Assembly: GCA_033032865.1 (NCBI GenBank)
Contig: JAWHQI010000185.1
Span: 5,146,001-5,210,000, forward strand
DNA length: 64,000 nucleotides
Source: Dactylorhiza incarnata
Lineage: Eukaryota > Streptophyta > Magnoliopsida > Asparagales > Orchidaceae
Reading direction: 5' to 3'
The translations under genes were made by a program, and so were the position numbers. Shown in pieces: positions 31,266-43,182 of this stretch (position 1 is its first letter; each line of letters starts with the position of its first letter). The notes beneath the pieces are model-generated. The model had not been told where the DNA came from and ran no database searches. It saw nothing but the letters and a program-made list of their open reading frames with translations.

Positions 31266-32485
31266 AGGGGAGTATTTTCCCTTTCTTTCTAAAAATATAA
31301 ATTCCAAAAAATTTAAAAAATTTGTATTTTTTTCTAGCTCTTTAAAATTTTAAAATTGCAAAAAAAATAAAAAAGTATAAATCCAAAAAAATTAGAAAAC
31401 TCTTAAATCCAAAAAGAAATTTAGTATCATACTTTTTTTATTGTATTTTCTTATCTAGTATTTATAGCTTATAAAAAAAGTTCAAAAAAAGATTATATTC
31501 AAAAATCCAAAAAAATATGAAAAATCTTAAAAAACCAAAAATATAATAAACCCTGCTTAGTTACTTTGTTAATTTTAGAAATTTAGTTTGAGTTTATTTA
31601 TAAACTTTTTTATTATTTTTGGTTGACTAATCATTTATTTTATCATAGTTTGTTAAATTTAATATTTAGGTGATTTAGTTTTAAGAAATATCTTATGGTT
31701 TTAATTTGATTAAAGTACTTTATTTAGCATCTTTTTCTCTTATTTTTAAGTAGCTTCATTTTGTAGTAGTTTTGCTGAGCAACTTTGGATTCTAGTTATT
31801 TCTACCTGATGCATTTAGATTCTTAGGAAAGTTTAAGCTACTAGTAGTTGCTCTCTAGTATTTTAGTTTATTTTCTAAAATTTGTTTAACCACTTAGCCT
31901 TCCTTTTTTTAAATTTTATTGTTAGATCATATGTCATGGGAATAAGGAGATGTTAGTTTCTTATTCCTTGGTAAACATATGGAACCCCTAGAAAAAAATA
32001 GATGAAGAGAGAAAAAAGTGTTTATATGTCATGGAAAATGATAGGATAATAGTCTATCATTTTTTTGTAAACATATAAAAATAATAAAAGAAAAAAAAAG
32101 TGGGGTGAGAGGATAAAATTCATCACCTCCAATCAAAAACCTCTTCATATCCCATGTCTCCTCCAAAACCCTTTAACCAATATTATTGTCTTAGATTTAA
32201 ATTAAAATATTGGGAGAGCATAAGTAGTAGGTTGCATTTTTCCTTAAGTTTCTTTAAAGTTATGGTATTATAAGTTTAATCTAACCTTGTTTGCTAATTA
32301 CTCAATCTTGTTTGCTTTTAAATATTTTGAGAAATTTTTGGCTAAATATTTTTCTCTTTTCATGTTAATTTCATAATTTAGGACTTATTTTTAAATCCCT
32401 AAGTTTTATTTTTAACTTTCTTTTGATTTAATAAATTTTTAGTTTAATTGAAAATTTTATTTATGTCTTATAAATATTTCTCATT
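31266..32485 (+). other. AthC internal noncoding sequence
   Basis: AT-rich with no gene. 31921-32160 is closely similar to 43833-44040 in AthAB (TGTTAGATCATATGTCATGG, ATAGTCTATCATT, AAATTCATCACC), so this 3' block is shared with the A part of that array. Confidence 0.7.
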
Positions 32486-32526
32486 CTTTTGCTCTGGAAT
32501 GGCAAAAGCTCAAGTATGGGGGTGTT
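32486..32526 (+). other. AthC pre-PPT hairpin and polypurine tract
   Basis: CTTTTGC / GCAAAAG stem (32486-32492 and 32502-32508), then AAGTATGGGGGTGTT ending at 32526 against the LTR. This parallels the hairpin-then-PPT layout of Ath1 and AthAB. Confidence 0.75.
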
Positions 32527-33410
32527 TGATGAGTAGAAGTTATGCCTATTTTAATGTATAATTTAGTATAATATTTATTATAAATTAGTAAAATATTTAG
32601 TATTTTCCTTTATAAATTATTTGTTTTAATTTTGATCACTTATTTATTTTTATTTCTATTTTGTAGGAAAAATATCGCGACCGCGCTTATGACGTTGATA
32701 AACAAAGTATTCACTAAAGTTGGCGCGTTGGCTGCGCACGTTCGAGCCGCGCCCATCCAAATAATTTCATGTCGCCGCAACGTCCGCTTCACGACGCCAT
32801 CGCTGCCACGTTTGCATGTCACTGCAACATCCGCTTCGCGACATCATCGCTGCCACGTTTGCATGTCACTGCAACGTCCGCATCGCCGCGCCATCTTCCA
32901 AGCTAAACCAGCCCAAACATGCCGCTACGTCATCGTCGCCATTTACCCATGCAAGCCCAAACTCAAAACTGCCACCTTTAAATACATGCACTTTATTATT
33001 ATTACTACTATAACCCCTAACTTACCATTCCTTCACATCACCACTCACGTAACCTCCTCAGTCCATGCAATTCATTTTCATTAAATAAAAACCATCATTA
33101 ATATGGCTACCACATTTATTTCCTCCATGGCCCACCTCCAGACCATATAATGCACACCATTTAATGTTGATGCTCCTTCATTGCTCCATGATGCCGCCAC
33201 CTCCATTCATGCAATTATCGGGAGAGCCAATTCCTCCCCTCATTTTCGTCCCCCCTCTTGAATGCTAATTCATGTCAAACCCTTATTCTCCCTCAATCTT
33301 CCTCTCATTCCTCTATAAATAGAGGCCTAATTTCTTCATACTGGTTCATGCTCTCTTCCTCTGCCCATTTGGACAGTCTATCATGTTTTGTAGCTTTTTA
33401 TTTTCAAGTT
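32527..33410 (+). repeat. AthC 3' LTR, part 1
   Basis: Matches 28972 to about 29855 closely. It is interrupted after TTTTCAAGTT, where SireK begins; AAGTT (33406-33410) is the SireK target duplication. Confidence 0.94.
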
Positions 33411-34572
33411 TGAAAGTGGAGGTTAGATCTTAAATTAACTCTAGAGAGGGGGGGTGAATAGAGTTTTAAAACTTTTTCCCTTAGTTTTATTTGCGGAATT
33501 AAAAATATATAAGTATATGTGTATAGAGTGATTTGTAAAAACTAAATAACAAAAAATAAAGAAATCAGCACAACAACAAAACACGGAAATTCATAGCACA
33601 GAAGACACAAGGAATTTAATAGTAGTTCCCCAATAACCTAGGTACGTCTTCTCTTCTACCACACTTGGTAGGATCCACTAGGATTTTTGAACAGGTTCCC
33701 TCACACCAAGGTGATTTTGATTAGGTGTCCACACACCACAGAGCTTTTGATCAGGTGCTCAAAACCAATAGGATTTTTTGATCAGGTGTCTTGCCACCAC
33801 GGAGGTCAACTTTTGAAGGGAGTTTTAACCTTGTACAAGATGGGATAGAGAGGGGTTTAGATGTTCTTCTCTGTCAGGATGTTGAGAGAAGACTCTAGTG
33901 GATGTATGTTGAAAAGCTCCCTGTCTGATATGAAGTTGTTTGACAGTAGATTAGCTGGAGCGTTTTCTTCAAGAAATAATCTTCCTGTAGCAGATGAATC
34001 TGAGAGACAAGAATGCTTCTCAAATTGTTGTTGCTCTTTTGAAGATCTGAAAACTTGCAGCAAATGACTGAGAGAAGAATGTTGAAGATTGTCTCATTGT
34101 GAAAGAGTTGCTGGAGGAGGAAGATGAAGATCTGTGTAGCTGTCTTTCTTCTTGTTCTTCCTGTCTCCTTTTCTTTTTTTCTTTTTCTCTGTTCTTTTCT
34201 GTACTGCAAAACTGTAAAAAATATTCTGTATATTTGTTGTCGTGTGTAACTGAATGTAATGATCTGCTGTATATTAATCTACTATATCTTCTTCCTTATT
34301 TTCGTTTGAATCTTTGACAGACATTAATTGCAAATCCCTTATATTAAGGAATATAATATATCTGATAAGATATTCTGGGAACAGTACATCTGCAGCGCCG
34401 TTTGCCTTTTCCTTTTCCACGAAATGTTCTTTTCTGCTGGTTGTCAACGACTATAATCTTGGAATAATAAAGGAAATATATTTTCCTTACTTGATCTGAT
34501 GGAAAGAGCCGTTGTTGTTAGTCGATCTGAGTTCAGAGAATGAAATGATATAATCTTCTGAAATTTCTGAGC

Positions 34573-34579
34573 TTAAATA
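34573..34579 (-). promoter_or_regulatory. SireK LTR TATA-like box
   Basis: Minus strand TATTTAA just downstream of the U3 repeats. The 5' LTR copy near 51641 has one change (AAATGAG for AAATAAG), so the call is tentative. Confidence 0.4.
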
Positions 34580-34599
34580 AGAATTCTTTGATCTGAACA

Positions 34600-35215
34600 A
34601 AATTCGTCAAACGCAGATTCATCGACCTCAAGATTTTCGTCGAACACAAAATTTACTTCGTCGACCTCAATTGAATCTTACTGGAATAATAAATTTTGTT
34701 GATCTGTGAGAACTTTCGTCGATCTGAAGGTATTTGTCGAAAGCAAACTTGAGTTCATCGAACGGAAGTATTCGTCGACCGCTGAGCCTGGATAAATGCA
34801 TCGACCGCTGAGCTTGAGTAAAAGCGTCGACCGCTGAGCTGGGATCTGTTCGTCGACCGCTTTAACAATCTAAGACGGGATCGTCGAACGCTGAACTGTT
34901 GAGACGGGATCGTCGAACGCTGAACTGCTGGATTTCATCGAGCGCAGAATGAATACCATTCGTCGAGCGCAGAGCGTCGTTTGTCAAATGCAGAATGTAA
35001 TTAGTCGAGCGCTACATTTAGACAAATTCTTCGACCGCTGAGACTTGAGCTGTTCGTTGAACGCAGAATATATTTCATTCGTTGAACGCATAATGTAAGC
35101 CGATCGTTGAACGCAGAGAGCTTGCCATTCTTCGAACGCAGAGAGCTTACCGTTTGTCTAATGCAGATAGTCGTTCGTCGAACGTAGTGTGGAGTTCGTC
35201 GAACGCAGAATCTGA
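34600..35215 (-). repeat. SireK U3 repeats (TCGTCGAACGCAGA / CGTCGACCGCTGA)
   Basis: Roughly two dozen imperfect 20-25 bp units, each with the palindromic core TCGA inside CGTCGA(A/C)CGC. The other LTR carries the same array at 51665-52255. Confidence 0.9.
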
Positions 35216-35336
35216 ATGAAATCTCTAGTTCTAACAGCCTAAACTCTTGACCCTTAAACTATACATTGGGGTCAACCTTGTCCTTAGTCAACATATAGTG
35301 ATCCTAGCCCAAATGAGAAATAGGGTTGTTCCAACA

Positions 35337-35967
35337 ATCTCCCTCTATTTGGGTTAGGACACTATTCGATAAAAAATTAAAAATAAACAAACAACAACAG
35401 AGCATATATATATCTGATATATTTTAAATATTTTATCAGATATAAAATGAATAGTACTCTGAGTTTTGAAACATTTCAATGAAAATAAAACTGATAGAAA
35501 TACAATAAGAACCTTGATTTTCTCTGAATTCTTTCTTTCTGAATTCTGAAATTGTCTTAACTGTATTGTTCTGAATTCTGATCTGTAACTGAACTGTATT
35601 GTTCTGAATTTGTCTTTAGCTGAGTTTTTCTGAATTCTGATTTGCTGAGCTTGTAGCAATAACTGATACTGAATTTGCTATATCAAAATTCTTCTTATGA
35701 GCTGTATCTGCATCTGAACTTGATCAAGAACTTTATCTGGATTTTTTTGAAACAGAAACTGCAAACAGCAAACTGCTGTGATCTTTATCAAGCTTCTTCA
35801 TACAGCAGCTCCCCCTAAGACTGTAGGTTCTTCAGCTTTCTCCTCTTGCCTAGTTTATAGAACAACTCCCCCTGAGCAGAACAGTGCATTAAATGGAGCA
35901 TGTTCATAAAAACTTCTCCCCCTACCTAGTTTCAGGAAGGCCTGAAGCTAGGCCCCTTGAAGAAGGG
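35337..35967 (-). other. SireK multiple polypurine tracts and 3' untranslated region
   Basis: Minus strand AGGGGGAG at 35809-35816, 35866-35873 and 35916-35923, and the LTR-proximal AGAGGGAG at 35339-35346. Multiple PPTs with this motif are a known Sirevirus feature. No envelope-like ORF is seen here. Confidence 0.88.
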
Positions 35968-37416
35968 TCATTTGATGGAGGTAGGGAAGGATGCAAGATT
36001 GTCATTACTATTCTGTATCCACAATATCTGTGAGCAACAACTTCCTGCATCTATATATTCAGCTTCAGCTGTTGATGTAGACACAGATGTTTGTTTCTTA
36101 CAAAACCAAGACACAAGCCTATCACCAAAAAACTGGCAAGTTCCTGATGTGCTTTTCCTGTCTACTCTGCATCCAGCATAATCTGAATATGAGAATCCAG
36201 TTAATTCAAATTCAGATGCTGTTGGATACCAAAGTCCTAGATTATGGCAACCCTTTATATATCTCAAAATTCTTTTTAGTAAAATTAGATGAGATTCTTT
36301 GGGTTTAACTTGGAATCTAGCACAAATACAAGTAGCAAACATTATATCAGGCCTACTTGTTGTTAAATAAAGTAATGAGCCAACAATTGCTCTATATACT
36401 TTCTGATCAATAGGTTTCCCTGATTCATCAGTATCAACAACAACATTTGAGGGCATGGGTGTTTTCTTGGTGGAAGAATCAGACATACCAAATCTTTTCA
36501 CTAATTCCTTAGCATACTTAGATTGGGATATGAATATTCCATTTGGAGTTTGCTTCACTTGAAGACCAAGGAAGTATGATAGTTCACCCATACTACTCAT
36601 TTCAAATTTAGATTGCATTAGATTAGAAAATCTTTTGCATAAGTTTGAATCAGTAGAGCCAAAGATAATGTCATCTATATATATTTGAACTAGTAGAGTT
36701 TGATATTTATGTATCCTGTAAAATAAGGTTTTATCTACTATGCCTCTACAGAATTTATTCTCTAAAAGAAAACTAGCTAAGGTCTCATACCATGCTCTGG
36801 GAGCTTGTTTAAGACCATAGAGAGCTTTCTTAAGCTTAAATACAAAAGAAGAGTGAGTTGGAGAAATGAAATCTGGTGGTTGTTCCACATAGACTTCTTC
36901 TTTGATTTCTCCATTCAAGAATGCACTCTTCACATCCATTTGATAAACCTTGAATTTCTTGTATGCTGCAAATGCAAGGAAGATCCTGATTTCTTCTAAC
37001 CTTGCAACTGGTGCAAAAGTCTGATCATAATCTATTCCTTCTTCCTGTGAGTATCCTTGAGCTACTAGTCTAGCTTTGTTTCTCACAATGTTTCCATCTG
37101 CATCTAGCTTATTCCTGTAGACCCATTTAGTTCCAATGACTGGATGATTCTTGGGTCTAGGAACCAATTCCGAAACTTTGTTTGTCTCAAACTGATTGAG
37201 ATCCTCTTGCATAGAAATGATCCAATTGGGATCTTGTTTTACATCTTGTAGGGATTGAGGTTCAATCTGAGAGAGAAAATAAGTATGCATCATATTCTGA
37301 TTTGTTTGATGCCTTGTTTGCACACCTGCTAAAATATCACCAATAATTTGAGATATTGGATGATCTCTAACTGTGATGTGTTCAACAGTTGGAGTGGGTT
37401 CAGCAATGATTTCCAC
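35968..37416 (-). pseudogene. SireK reverse transcriptase and truncated RNase H
   Basis: An uninterrupted 482-codon stretch. RT blocks: [76 protein letters not shown] and active site [17 protein letters not shown]. RNase H keeps its first Asp block ([20 protein letters not shown]) and Glu block ([18 protein letters not shown]) but ends after [11 protein letters not shown]. It lacks the last catalytic Asp and the RTKHI region that SireE retains. The same frame upstream is integrase, separated only by a TAA at 37417-37419. This copy is probably inactive. Confidence 0.95.
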
Positions 37417-38465
37417 TTAGGGAATTTGTTCAGCTGTGATATCCTGTAGAGGATGTTCTGTTGTTATCTGATTTGAACTGTCAGCAAAATTTGGGTGATT
37501 TTCTTCTTCACTTTCTTCAGCATTCTGTTGTACAGGATTTAGAAATCCTTCTTTCTGTAGAGCTAATTGATCTAGCTGCTCACATAGTGTAGGTACCTGT
37601 AGATTTTCTATGGTAGAAGATTTCTTCTCCTTGTAAAACATATTAGTTTCCTCAAAGGAAACATGCATAGATTCTTCAATTTTAAGAGAAGATTTGTTAT
37701 AAATCCTATATGCTTTGCTGATTAAAGAATAGCCTAAGAAAATTACTTCTTCAGATTTTGGTTCAAATTTCCTAAGGTATTTCTTATCATTATTGTGAAT
37801 GAAACATTTATAACCAAATGCTCTAAAATAGTTAACTTTAGGTTTCTTCCCTTTAAGTAACTCATAAGGAGTCTTACCCTTAAGTTTGTGTACCAAACTT
37901 CTATTCAATACATAGTTTGTTGTGCTAACAGCTTCTGCCCAAAAAGATAGGGGCAAATTAGCATCTGCAAGTAATGTTCTTGCTGATTCAATTAGAGTTC
38001 TATTTTTCCTTTCAACTACCCCATTTTGTTGAGGAGTTCTAGGAGCTGAGAAGCAATGCCTGATACCTTCCTTCTCATAGAATTCTTGCATGAGAAGAGA
38101 CTCAAACTCAGTGCCATGATCACTTCTGATCAATGCAATATGAGTAGAGTACTCAATCTTTATGCTCTTAAGAAAGTCTGTAAGAACTTTAAAGTTATCT
38201 GACTTTTCTCTCAAAAAGGACACCCAAGTGAATCTAGAGAAGTCATCTACAATAACTAGAGTGTAAAACTTCCCCCCTAAACTCTTTGTTGCTATAGGTC
38301 CAAAAAGGTCCATATGTAGCAAATATAAGATTCTGGGTGAATCACTTTTAGATAATGATTTAAAACTATTTAGTTTGCTTGCCTAGTTGACATGCCCTAA
38401 AAAGACCTTCTTTCTTGTATGAACCTAACGGTAAACCTCTAATTAACAAGATTGTCCTTAGATAA
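37417..38465 (-). pseudogene. SireK integrase
   Basis: The core has all three catalytic residues: MDLFGP (Asp), IRSDHGTEFESLLMQEF (Asp) and TPQQNGVVERKNRTLIESAR (Glu). DDFSRFTWVSFLREKSDNFK lies between the two Asp blocks. The C-terminal KKPKVNYFRAFGYKCFIHNN and SEEVIFLGYSLISKAYRIY blocks follow. A frame disturbance near 38380-38460 separates it from the zinc-binding pre-integrase region, and the TAA at 37417-37419 cuts it from RT. Confidence 0.93.
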
Positions 38466-39204
38466 TTAAGCAATGGTCCTAAGGTTTACATGTCCTAATA
38501 TCTTATGCCAAAGTTCACTAGGTTTGCTTAATTCATTAAATAAACAGATTTCTGATTTAGATGAATTGAAATTAACTAAATAAATATTACCTTGCCTAAT
38601 ACCTGATAAAACAATAACATTATCAGAAGATTTAATAAGGCATTTTAATTTATTAAAAGTTACCTGATACCCTTCATCACATAATTGACTTATGCTGATG
38701 AGGTTGTGCTTCAGTCCATTGACATAAGCTACCTCTTTGAAGGTGACTTCTGCAACCTTGACATTTCCATAGCCTTTTGTCTGTCCACAGTTGGAGTCTC
38801 CAAATATTACTTTTGGTCCAAGATTTGCCTTGTAGTTGTTCAGGTTGGCCTTGTTTCCTGTCATATGCTTTGAACAGCCACTATCCAAATACCATTTTTC
38901 ATTTATTCTTGGACAGCTGTGTAGCTGCAAAAAACAGAAAAACAATCCATTTGTTCCTGACCCAGACTACCTTGGGTCCTTTTGAATTTCCACAAAAATC
39001 TGAAATAAAAGACATTTCAGGTTGTTCCTTGTAACCTTGTGGATGATATCTCCTTGGAGGTATTATCCATTTAGTGAAAGGATTCTTAGAATGTGAAGAA
39101 TAAGAATTGTTCAGATTTGCTGTATAGTTTCTGTTCGACGAACTGGGCTGAGTTCGTCGAGCGCCGTTCGACGAATGACTGAGATTTTGTCGAGCGATGT
39201 TCAT
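38466..39204 (-). pseudogene. SireK protease and pre-integrase
   Basis: Retropepsin start KWYLDSGCSKHMTGN with catalytic D-S-G, followed by VIFGDSNCGQTKGYGN, VKVAEVTFKEVAYVNGLKHN and LISISQLCDEGYQVTFNK. Pre-integrase ELWHKILGHVNLRTI. The upstream segment (38899-39204) is in another frame and encodes an Arg/Ser/Asn-rich linker. That linker's DNA contains TTCGACGAAC and TCGTCGAGCGC motifs like those in the LTR. A frameshift near 38900-38945 separates the two. Confidence 0.92.
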
Positions 39205-39273
39205 ATAATTACTATATTGAAAATCTGTCTTCAGAGTTTGTCGAGCTCCGTTTGATGAAGTGGATACATTTCG

Positions 39274-39912
39274 TCAAGCTCCGTTCGACGAATTCTGCTG
39301 AATTCTGCTATTCTCGACAGTCTTACTTGAAATGTTTTTATTTATTCCTACAACCTCTTTGCTCTTAGTAGAGAAGAATTTTATAGGTGTAGATAATATG
39401 TTCTTCTTAATTAGATGTGGCCCACTTGATGAAGCACCCAAGCCTAGTTTGCTATTAAGTCTAGCATTTACTGTGCTTATAATATCCATCAGTTTGATGC
39501 TTCTCCCATTTAGGGATTCTTCAAATTTCTTGTCCTCAGAAAGTTTATTCTCAAGGAGAATAGTTTGTTCTCTAGAGGCAGCCAAATCTTTCTTAAGATT
39601 TACATTTTCTTCACTTATATTTTTCATTCCAGCTAGCTTATGTCTGAGTGAGATTATTTCTTTCTCAGATCTGGGTAAGTCTAAGCAAAGAACCTTGAAT
39701 TCATCTTTGAATCCAACTGAAGTAAAATCAAAGTTAGATATTACCTGATCAGCATCAATTTCTGCTTCTGATTCTGATTCTTCTTCATCAGAATTGTTGG
39801 CTGAGGCATTAATTGCCATCATGCAGAAGTTCTTCTCTTCTTCATTATCTTCATCATCACTGGATGATGATGCATTTCCTGAATCACTGCCTGAGTCATA
39901 AATGGCCATCAA
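39274..39912 (-). pseudogene. SireK Gag C-terminal acidic and coiled-coil region
   Basis: Acidic Ser/Asp/Glu-rich stretch (SGNASSSSDDEDNEEEKNF, then EEESESEAEIDADQV), followed by a heptad-rich helix (SEKEIISLRHKLAGMKNISE, then ASREQTILLENKLSEDKK) and an LMDIISTVNARLNSKLGLG block. A long coiled coil after the zinc knuckle is typical of Sirevirus Gag. Two stops just upstream (about 39957-39970) split it from the Gag main part in the same frame. Confidence 0.88.
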
Positions 39913-39969
39913 ACATTGGTCATTTTCTTTTGTTTCTTCATCATCATCTGAAAAACTGGATGACTATTT

Positions 39970-41010
39970 TTATTCAGTGTCACTCCAGGTTTCTTCTGCA
40001 AATCCTCTTCCCTTCTTTTTGTTCTTGTGGGAGGAAGACTTGATGGAGTGTCTTCTTTCCTCTTTTTCAGTTCTCTTTTCCTTCTTCTGATTTTCTGGAC
40101 AATCTGGCAGAATGTGTCTAGGTTTCCTGCAGCCATAACAGACAATATCTTTAGAATTTGACTTGTCATACCTTGGCTTTTCCCTTGATCTGGAGTCCTT
40201 CTTTCTGAAATCCTTCATGGCCATTTTGTATAACCTTTTGGCTAGAAGGTTCATGAACTCCTCATCTCTTGGAGATTTTTCTTCTCCTTCAGTTGCTTTG
40301 AAGGCAATGTTCTTTTCCCTCTTTGTTGCTGGATATGAAGTGGACTGTTCAGCTTCCCTGGATTTGATGAGCTGCTCATAGGATTTGAGCTTGCCCAACA
40401 ATGTTTCAGTAGAAATCTCATTGAGGCTTCTGGCTTCCTTGATAAGCCACATCCTAGAATCCAATGTGCTGGGGAAGCACATTAAGATCTTGTCATTGAT
40501 CTCAGTGATAGAGATCACTTTATCCAAGGTCTTCAGCTCATTTATTATGAGGCTGAGCCTATTGTACATATCAGCCACACTTTCAGATTCTCCTTTCTTG
40601 AAATTCTCATATTGAGAAATGAGATGGGACCTTCTGTCCTTCCTTTCATCAGCAGATCCCTCAACCATATTGTTGAGAGAAATCCATATATCTCTTGCTG
40701 AGGTGCATTCTACCACTGTTTGAAAAATGTCAGCAGACATTGTTTGGGCCAGAATGTTCATGGATTTTGCATCAGCACTCCTTTGCTTTTTCTGTGCTTC
40801 TGTCCATTCAGGAGGTGGGACAGCATTGTTGGCAGCGGTGGTTTCAGCACTGGTTGTTGTTGTGGGAGCTGGAGGTCCTGTCAAATTTACATTGAAGATT
40901 TCCACATCAATAGAATTCATGTACAGTCTAATCCTTGCTTTCCATAGTGCAAACTTACTGAGATTGCACATAGGAGGTCTTGTGTTAGAATACTCTTTAC
41001 TTTGTGCCAT
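39970..41010 (-). pseudogene. SireK Gag, N-terminal and zinc-knuckle part
   Basis: An ATG at 41008-41010 opens a 346-codon frame. It has an N-terminal MAQSKEYSNTRPPMCNLSKF and WKARIRLYMNSIDVEIFNV block, a UBN2-like core (ARDIWISLNNMVEG, YENFKKGESESVADMYNRL, INDKILMCFPSTLDSRMW) and a CCHC knuckle CYGCRKPRHILPDC (CX2CX4HX4C). It ends at a stop after a Lys-rich tail, although the same frame continues into the acidic/coiled-coil region. Role: capsid and RNA packaging. The primer site and LTR lie about 100 bp upstream. Confidence 0.9.
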
Positions 41011-41111
41011 GAGTTTTTTTTAAACAAAATAAATAAAATAAAAACTCTAAAATAATTTAAGATCTAATTGATCTTTGTGATTCAGGTGTTAGCCTGTAAA
41101 GAATCAACTTC
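41011..41111 (-). other. SireK leader
   Basis: Short AT-rich untranslated segment between primer site and Gag start. No other feature is seen. Confidence 0.7.
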
Positions 41112-41123
41112 CCTCTAATACCA
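41112..41123 (-). other. SireK primer-binding site
   Basis: Minus strand TGGTATTAGAGG, two bases inside the LTR; iMet type with changes at two positions. Confidence 0.85.
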
Positions 41124-41125
41124 AT

Positions 41126-41639
41126 TGAAAGTGGAGGTTAGATCTTAAATTGACTCTAGAGGGGGGGGGGGGTGAATAGAGTTTTAAAACTTTTTCCCTT
41201 AGTTTTATTTGCGGAATTAAAAATACTGATATAAGTATGTGTATAGAGTGATTTGTAAAAACTAAATAACAACAAATAAAGAAATCAGCACAACAACAAA
41301 ACACAGAAATTCACAGCACAGAAGACACAAGGAATTTTATAGTAGTTCCCCAATTACCTGGGTACGTCTACTCTTCTACCACAGTTGGTAGGATCCACTA
41401 GGATTTTAATTAGGTGCCCTCACACCAAGGTGATTTTGATCAGGTGTCCACACACCACAGAGCTTTTGATCAGGTGCTCAAAACCAATAGGATTTTTTGA
41501 TCAGGTGTCTTGCCACCAAGGAGGTCAACTTTTGAAGGGAGTTTTAACCCTGTACAAGATGGGATAGAGAGGGGTTTAGATGTTCTTCTCAGTCAAGATG
41601 CTGAGAGTAGACTCTAGTGGATGTATGTTGAAAAGCTCC
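41126..41639 (-). repeat. SireK 5' LTR, U5-side part
   Basis: Matches 33411 to about 33925. It includes a run of 12 G residues (41161-41172) where the other LTR has 7. It ends at GCTCC (41635-41639), the left AthAB target duplication. Confidence 0.95.
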
Positions 41640-41814
41640 TGATGAGTAATTTATTTACTCATCTTTTAGTACAGTTTTATTATTATTTTAATATGAATTA
41701 TATCTTTTATCTAAATTATATCATATAAATCTTTCCTATTTTAATTTCATAAGCTAACTTAAGTTTATTTTGTATTTTCAGGTTTTCTGGACATTTGGTG
41801 CAAAAAGTACATTT

Positions 41815-42215
41815 ACACGCCCCAGGTCACGGGCGTGACGTATGGGCGTGTAACCTGCGCGCTGTTCCAGACCTGCTTCCGCCACCCTGGGGTTGTTCCG
41901 TGAAGAATTCGCCAAGTACACGCCCAAGGTCACGGGCGTGACCAAGGGCGTGACCCAATGTCACGGCCGCGACTCGACTCCAGCTCCCAGAACACGCCTG
42001 CCACATCATTTAAAGTTACACGCCCCTGGTCACGGGCATGACCAGGGGGCATGACATCCAGGTCACGGGCGTGACTCGCCCCGCGCTCCTTCCCGCCGAA
42101 GATTCCCGCCAGAAGCCAGATTTTAAGATTACATGCCCCAGGTCACGAGCGTGACCTAGGGCGTGACACGGCTGAAACACCCTTGGTCACGGGCGTGACC
42201 AAGGGCGTGTAAACT
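41815..42215 (+). repeat. AthAB U3 dyad array (GGTCACG-GG-CGTGACC)
   Basis: The best copy at 42180-42205 has perfect 12-bp arms CCCTTGGTCACG / CGTGACCAAGGG around GG. Related copies occur near 41813, 41927, 42015, 42058 and 42138, again at about 44610-44960 in LTR 2 and about 48615-49045 in LTR 3. The array ends about 25 bp before the TATA box. Confidence 0.92.
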
Positions 42216-42227
42216 CAACTTTTCAGC

Positions 42228-42235
42228 TATATAAA
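42228..42235 (+). promoter_or_regulatory. AthAB LTR TATA box
   Basis: TATATAAA, identical at 49067-49074 (LTR 3) and 50061-50068 (LTR tail). Confidence 0.7.
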
Positions 42236-43182
42236 GCCAGCTCCAGCAGATGTTTAGGACCAATTTTTTTAGGACTTAGACTTTTCATTTCATGACTTTA
42301 ATTTCATGTTTTAGAAGTTCTTGTACCCTTTGCTTCTTGCAATTGGTACATTCAATTAAAATAGTTTGTAATTTTCAATTCCTATCTTATAACTTTTCTT
42401 TAGCAATTTAATAAAATAGTTCTTTTCTTCTCTCATTACCTCTGTTTTATGATGTGCTCTTTTATTTATTTTGATTCCTCAATCTCCATGAGTAGCTAAA
42501 TTTCTATTAGTGCTCGACCGAGATGATCCAAGGAAAATATAATTCATGATTTAATTTCTAGCTTCTCTTTCTCTTCCTTAGAATACTTTAGATTTATTCT
42601 TGAACTTTTATTGGATTGAGATTACATTGTCGATATATAATTCTCATCTTTGTTTTCGCAATCTAATAACCGAGAGGTTTGATTTCGAATCGATCATTTC
42701 AAGAATAAAGAGAGTTGAATGCACTCCTCAAACGAGGATGACATAATTCTCCCAGATTGGAGTAGAAGCCAATAGAGGGGTTCACTACGATAAAGCGAGT
42801 TTTAGGGATTTTGATTCTAGAACGAAAGTTCGATTGATCAACCTAAACTCAATTGAGCGTATCCTCGAGAGAGGTGTATTCATAATTCGGGAACCTCCAC
42901 GTTCAAGTAATTTATTAAGAGAATTAGAAGTTGTTCTTATTATGTTTATTTTCCAAGGTGATTCAAGATCGAGTGCTAGCCTTTTTACTCGTCATTTTAA
43001 TCTTATTTTTATTTTCCTTTTGCAAAATCACTCACAAATTCTAATTGATAAGATAATAGAGATTTTCTTGAAGTAAGAGTACTCAACCGCCCCGAGTCTA
43101 ATACGACCTTGGTTTTTATAACCTATACTACATTCGATACGGTACACTTGCCGTTATCGTTTGCGGATATAGTATTGCGTAT

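Larger units (their letters stand above)
33411..35336 (-). repeat. SireK 3' LTR
   Basis: 1926 bp, bounded by TGAAAGTGGAGG and GTTCCAACA on the plus strand. It matches 41126-41639 plus 50984-52377. It contains dense TTCGTCGAACGC / GTCGACCGCTGA repeats at 34600-35215, then on the element strand TATTTAAG near 34573-34579. Confidence 0.95.
41640..43182 (+). repeat. AthAB LTR 1 (subtype 1)
   Basis: TGATGAGTAATTTATTTACTC start. About ten GTCACGGGCGTGAC dyads lie between 41815 and 42215, with TATATAAAG at 42228. The right end (GCGTATC) lacks the final bases and joins sequence otherwise found after the ORF of region B, so a deletion removed primer site, leader and ORF here. Confidence 0.88.

Noticed and set aside
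32632..33084. 150-codon frame in the AthC 3' LTR with a shorter partner at 29078
   Set aside because: The two LTR copies do not keep the same frame length, and the sequence is a 47-bp repeat plus AT-rich text; no protein signature.
39332..39748. 138-codon plus-strand frame
   Set aside because: Exact antisense of the SireK Gag coiled-coil region.
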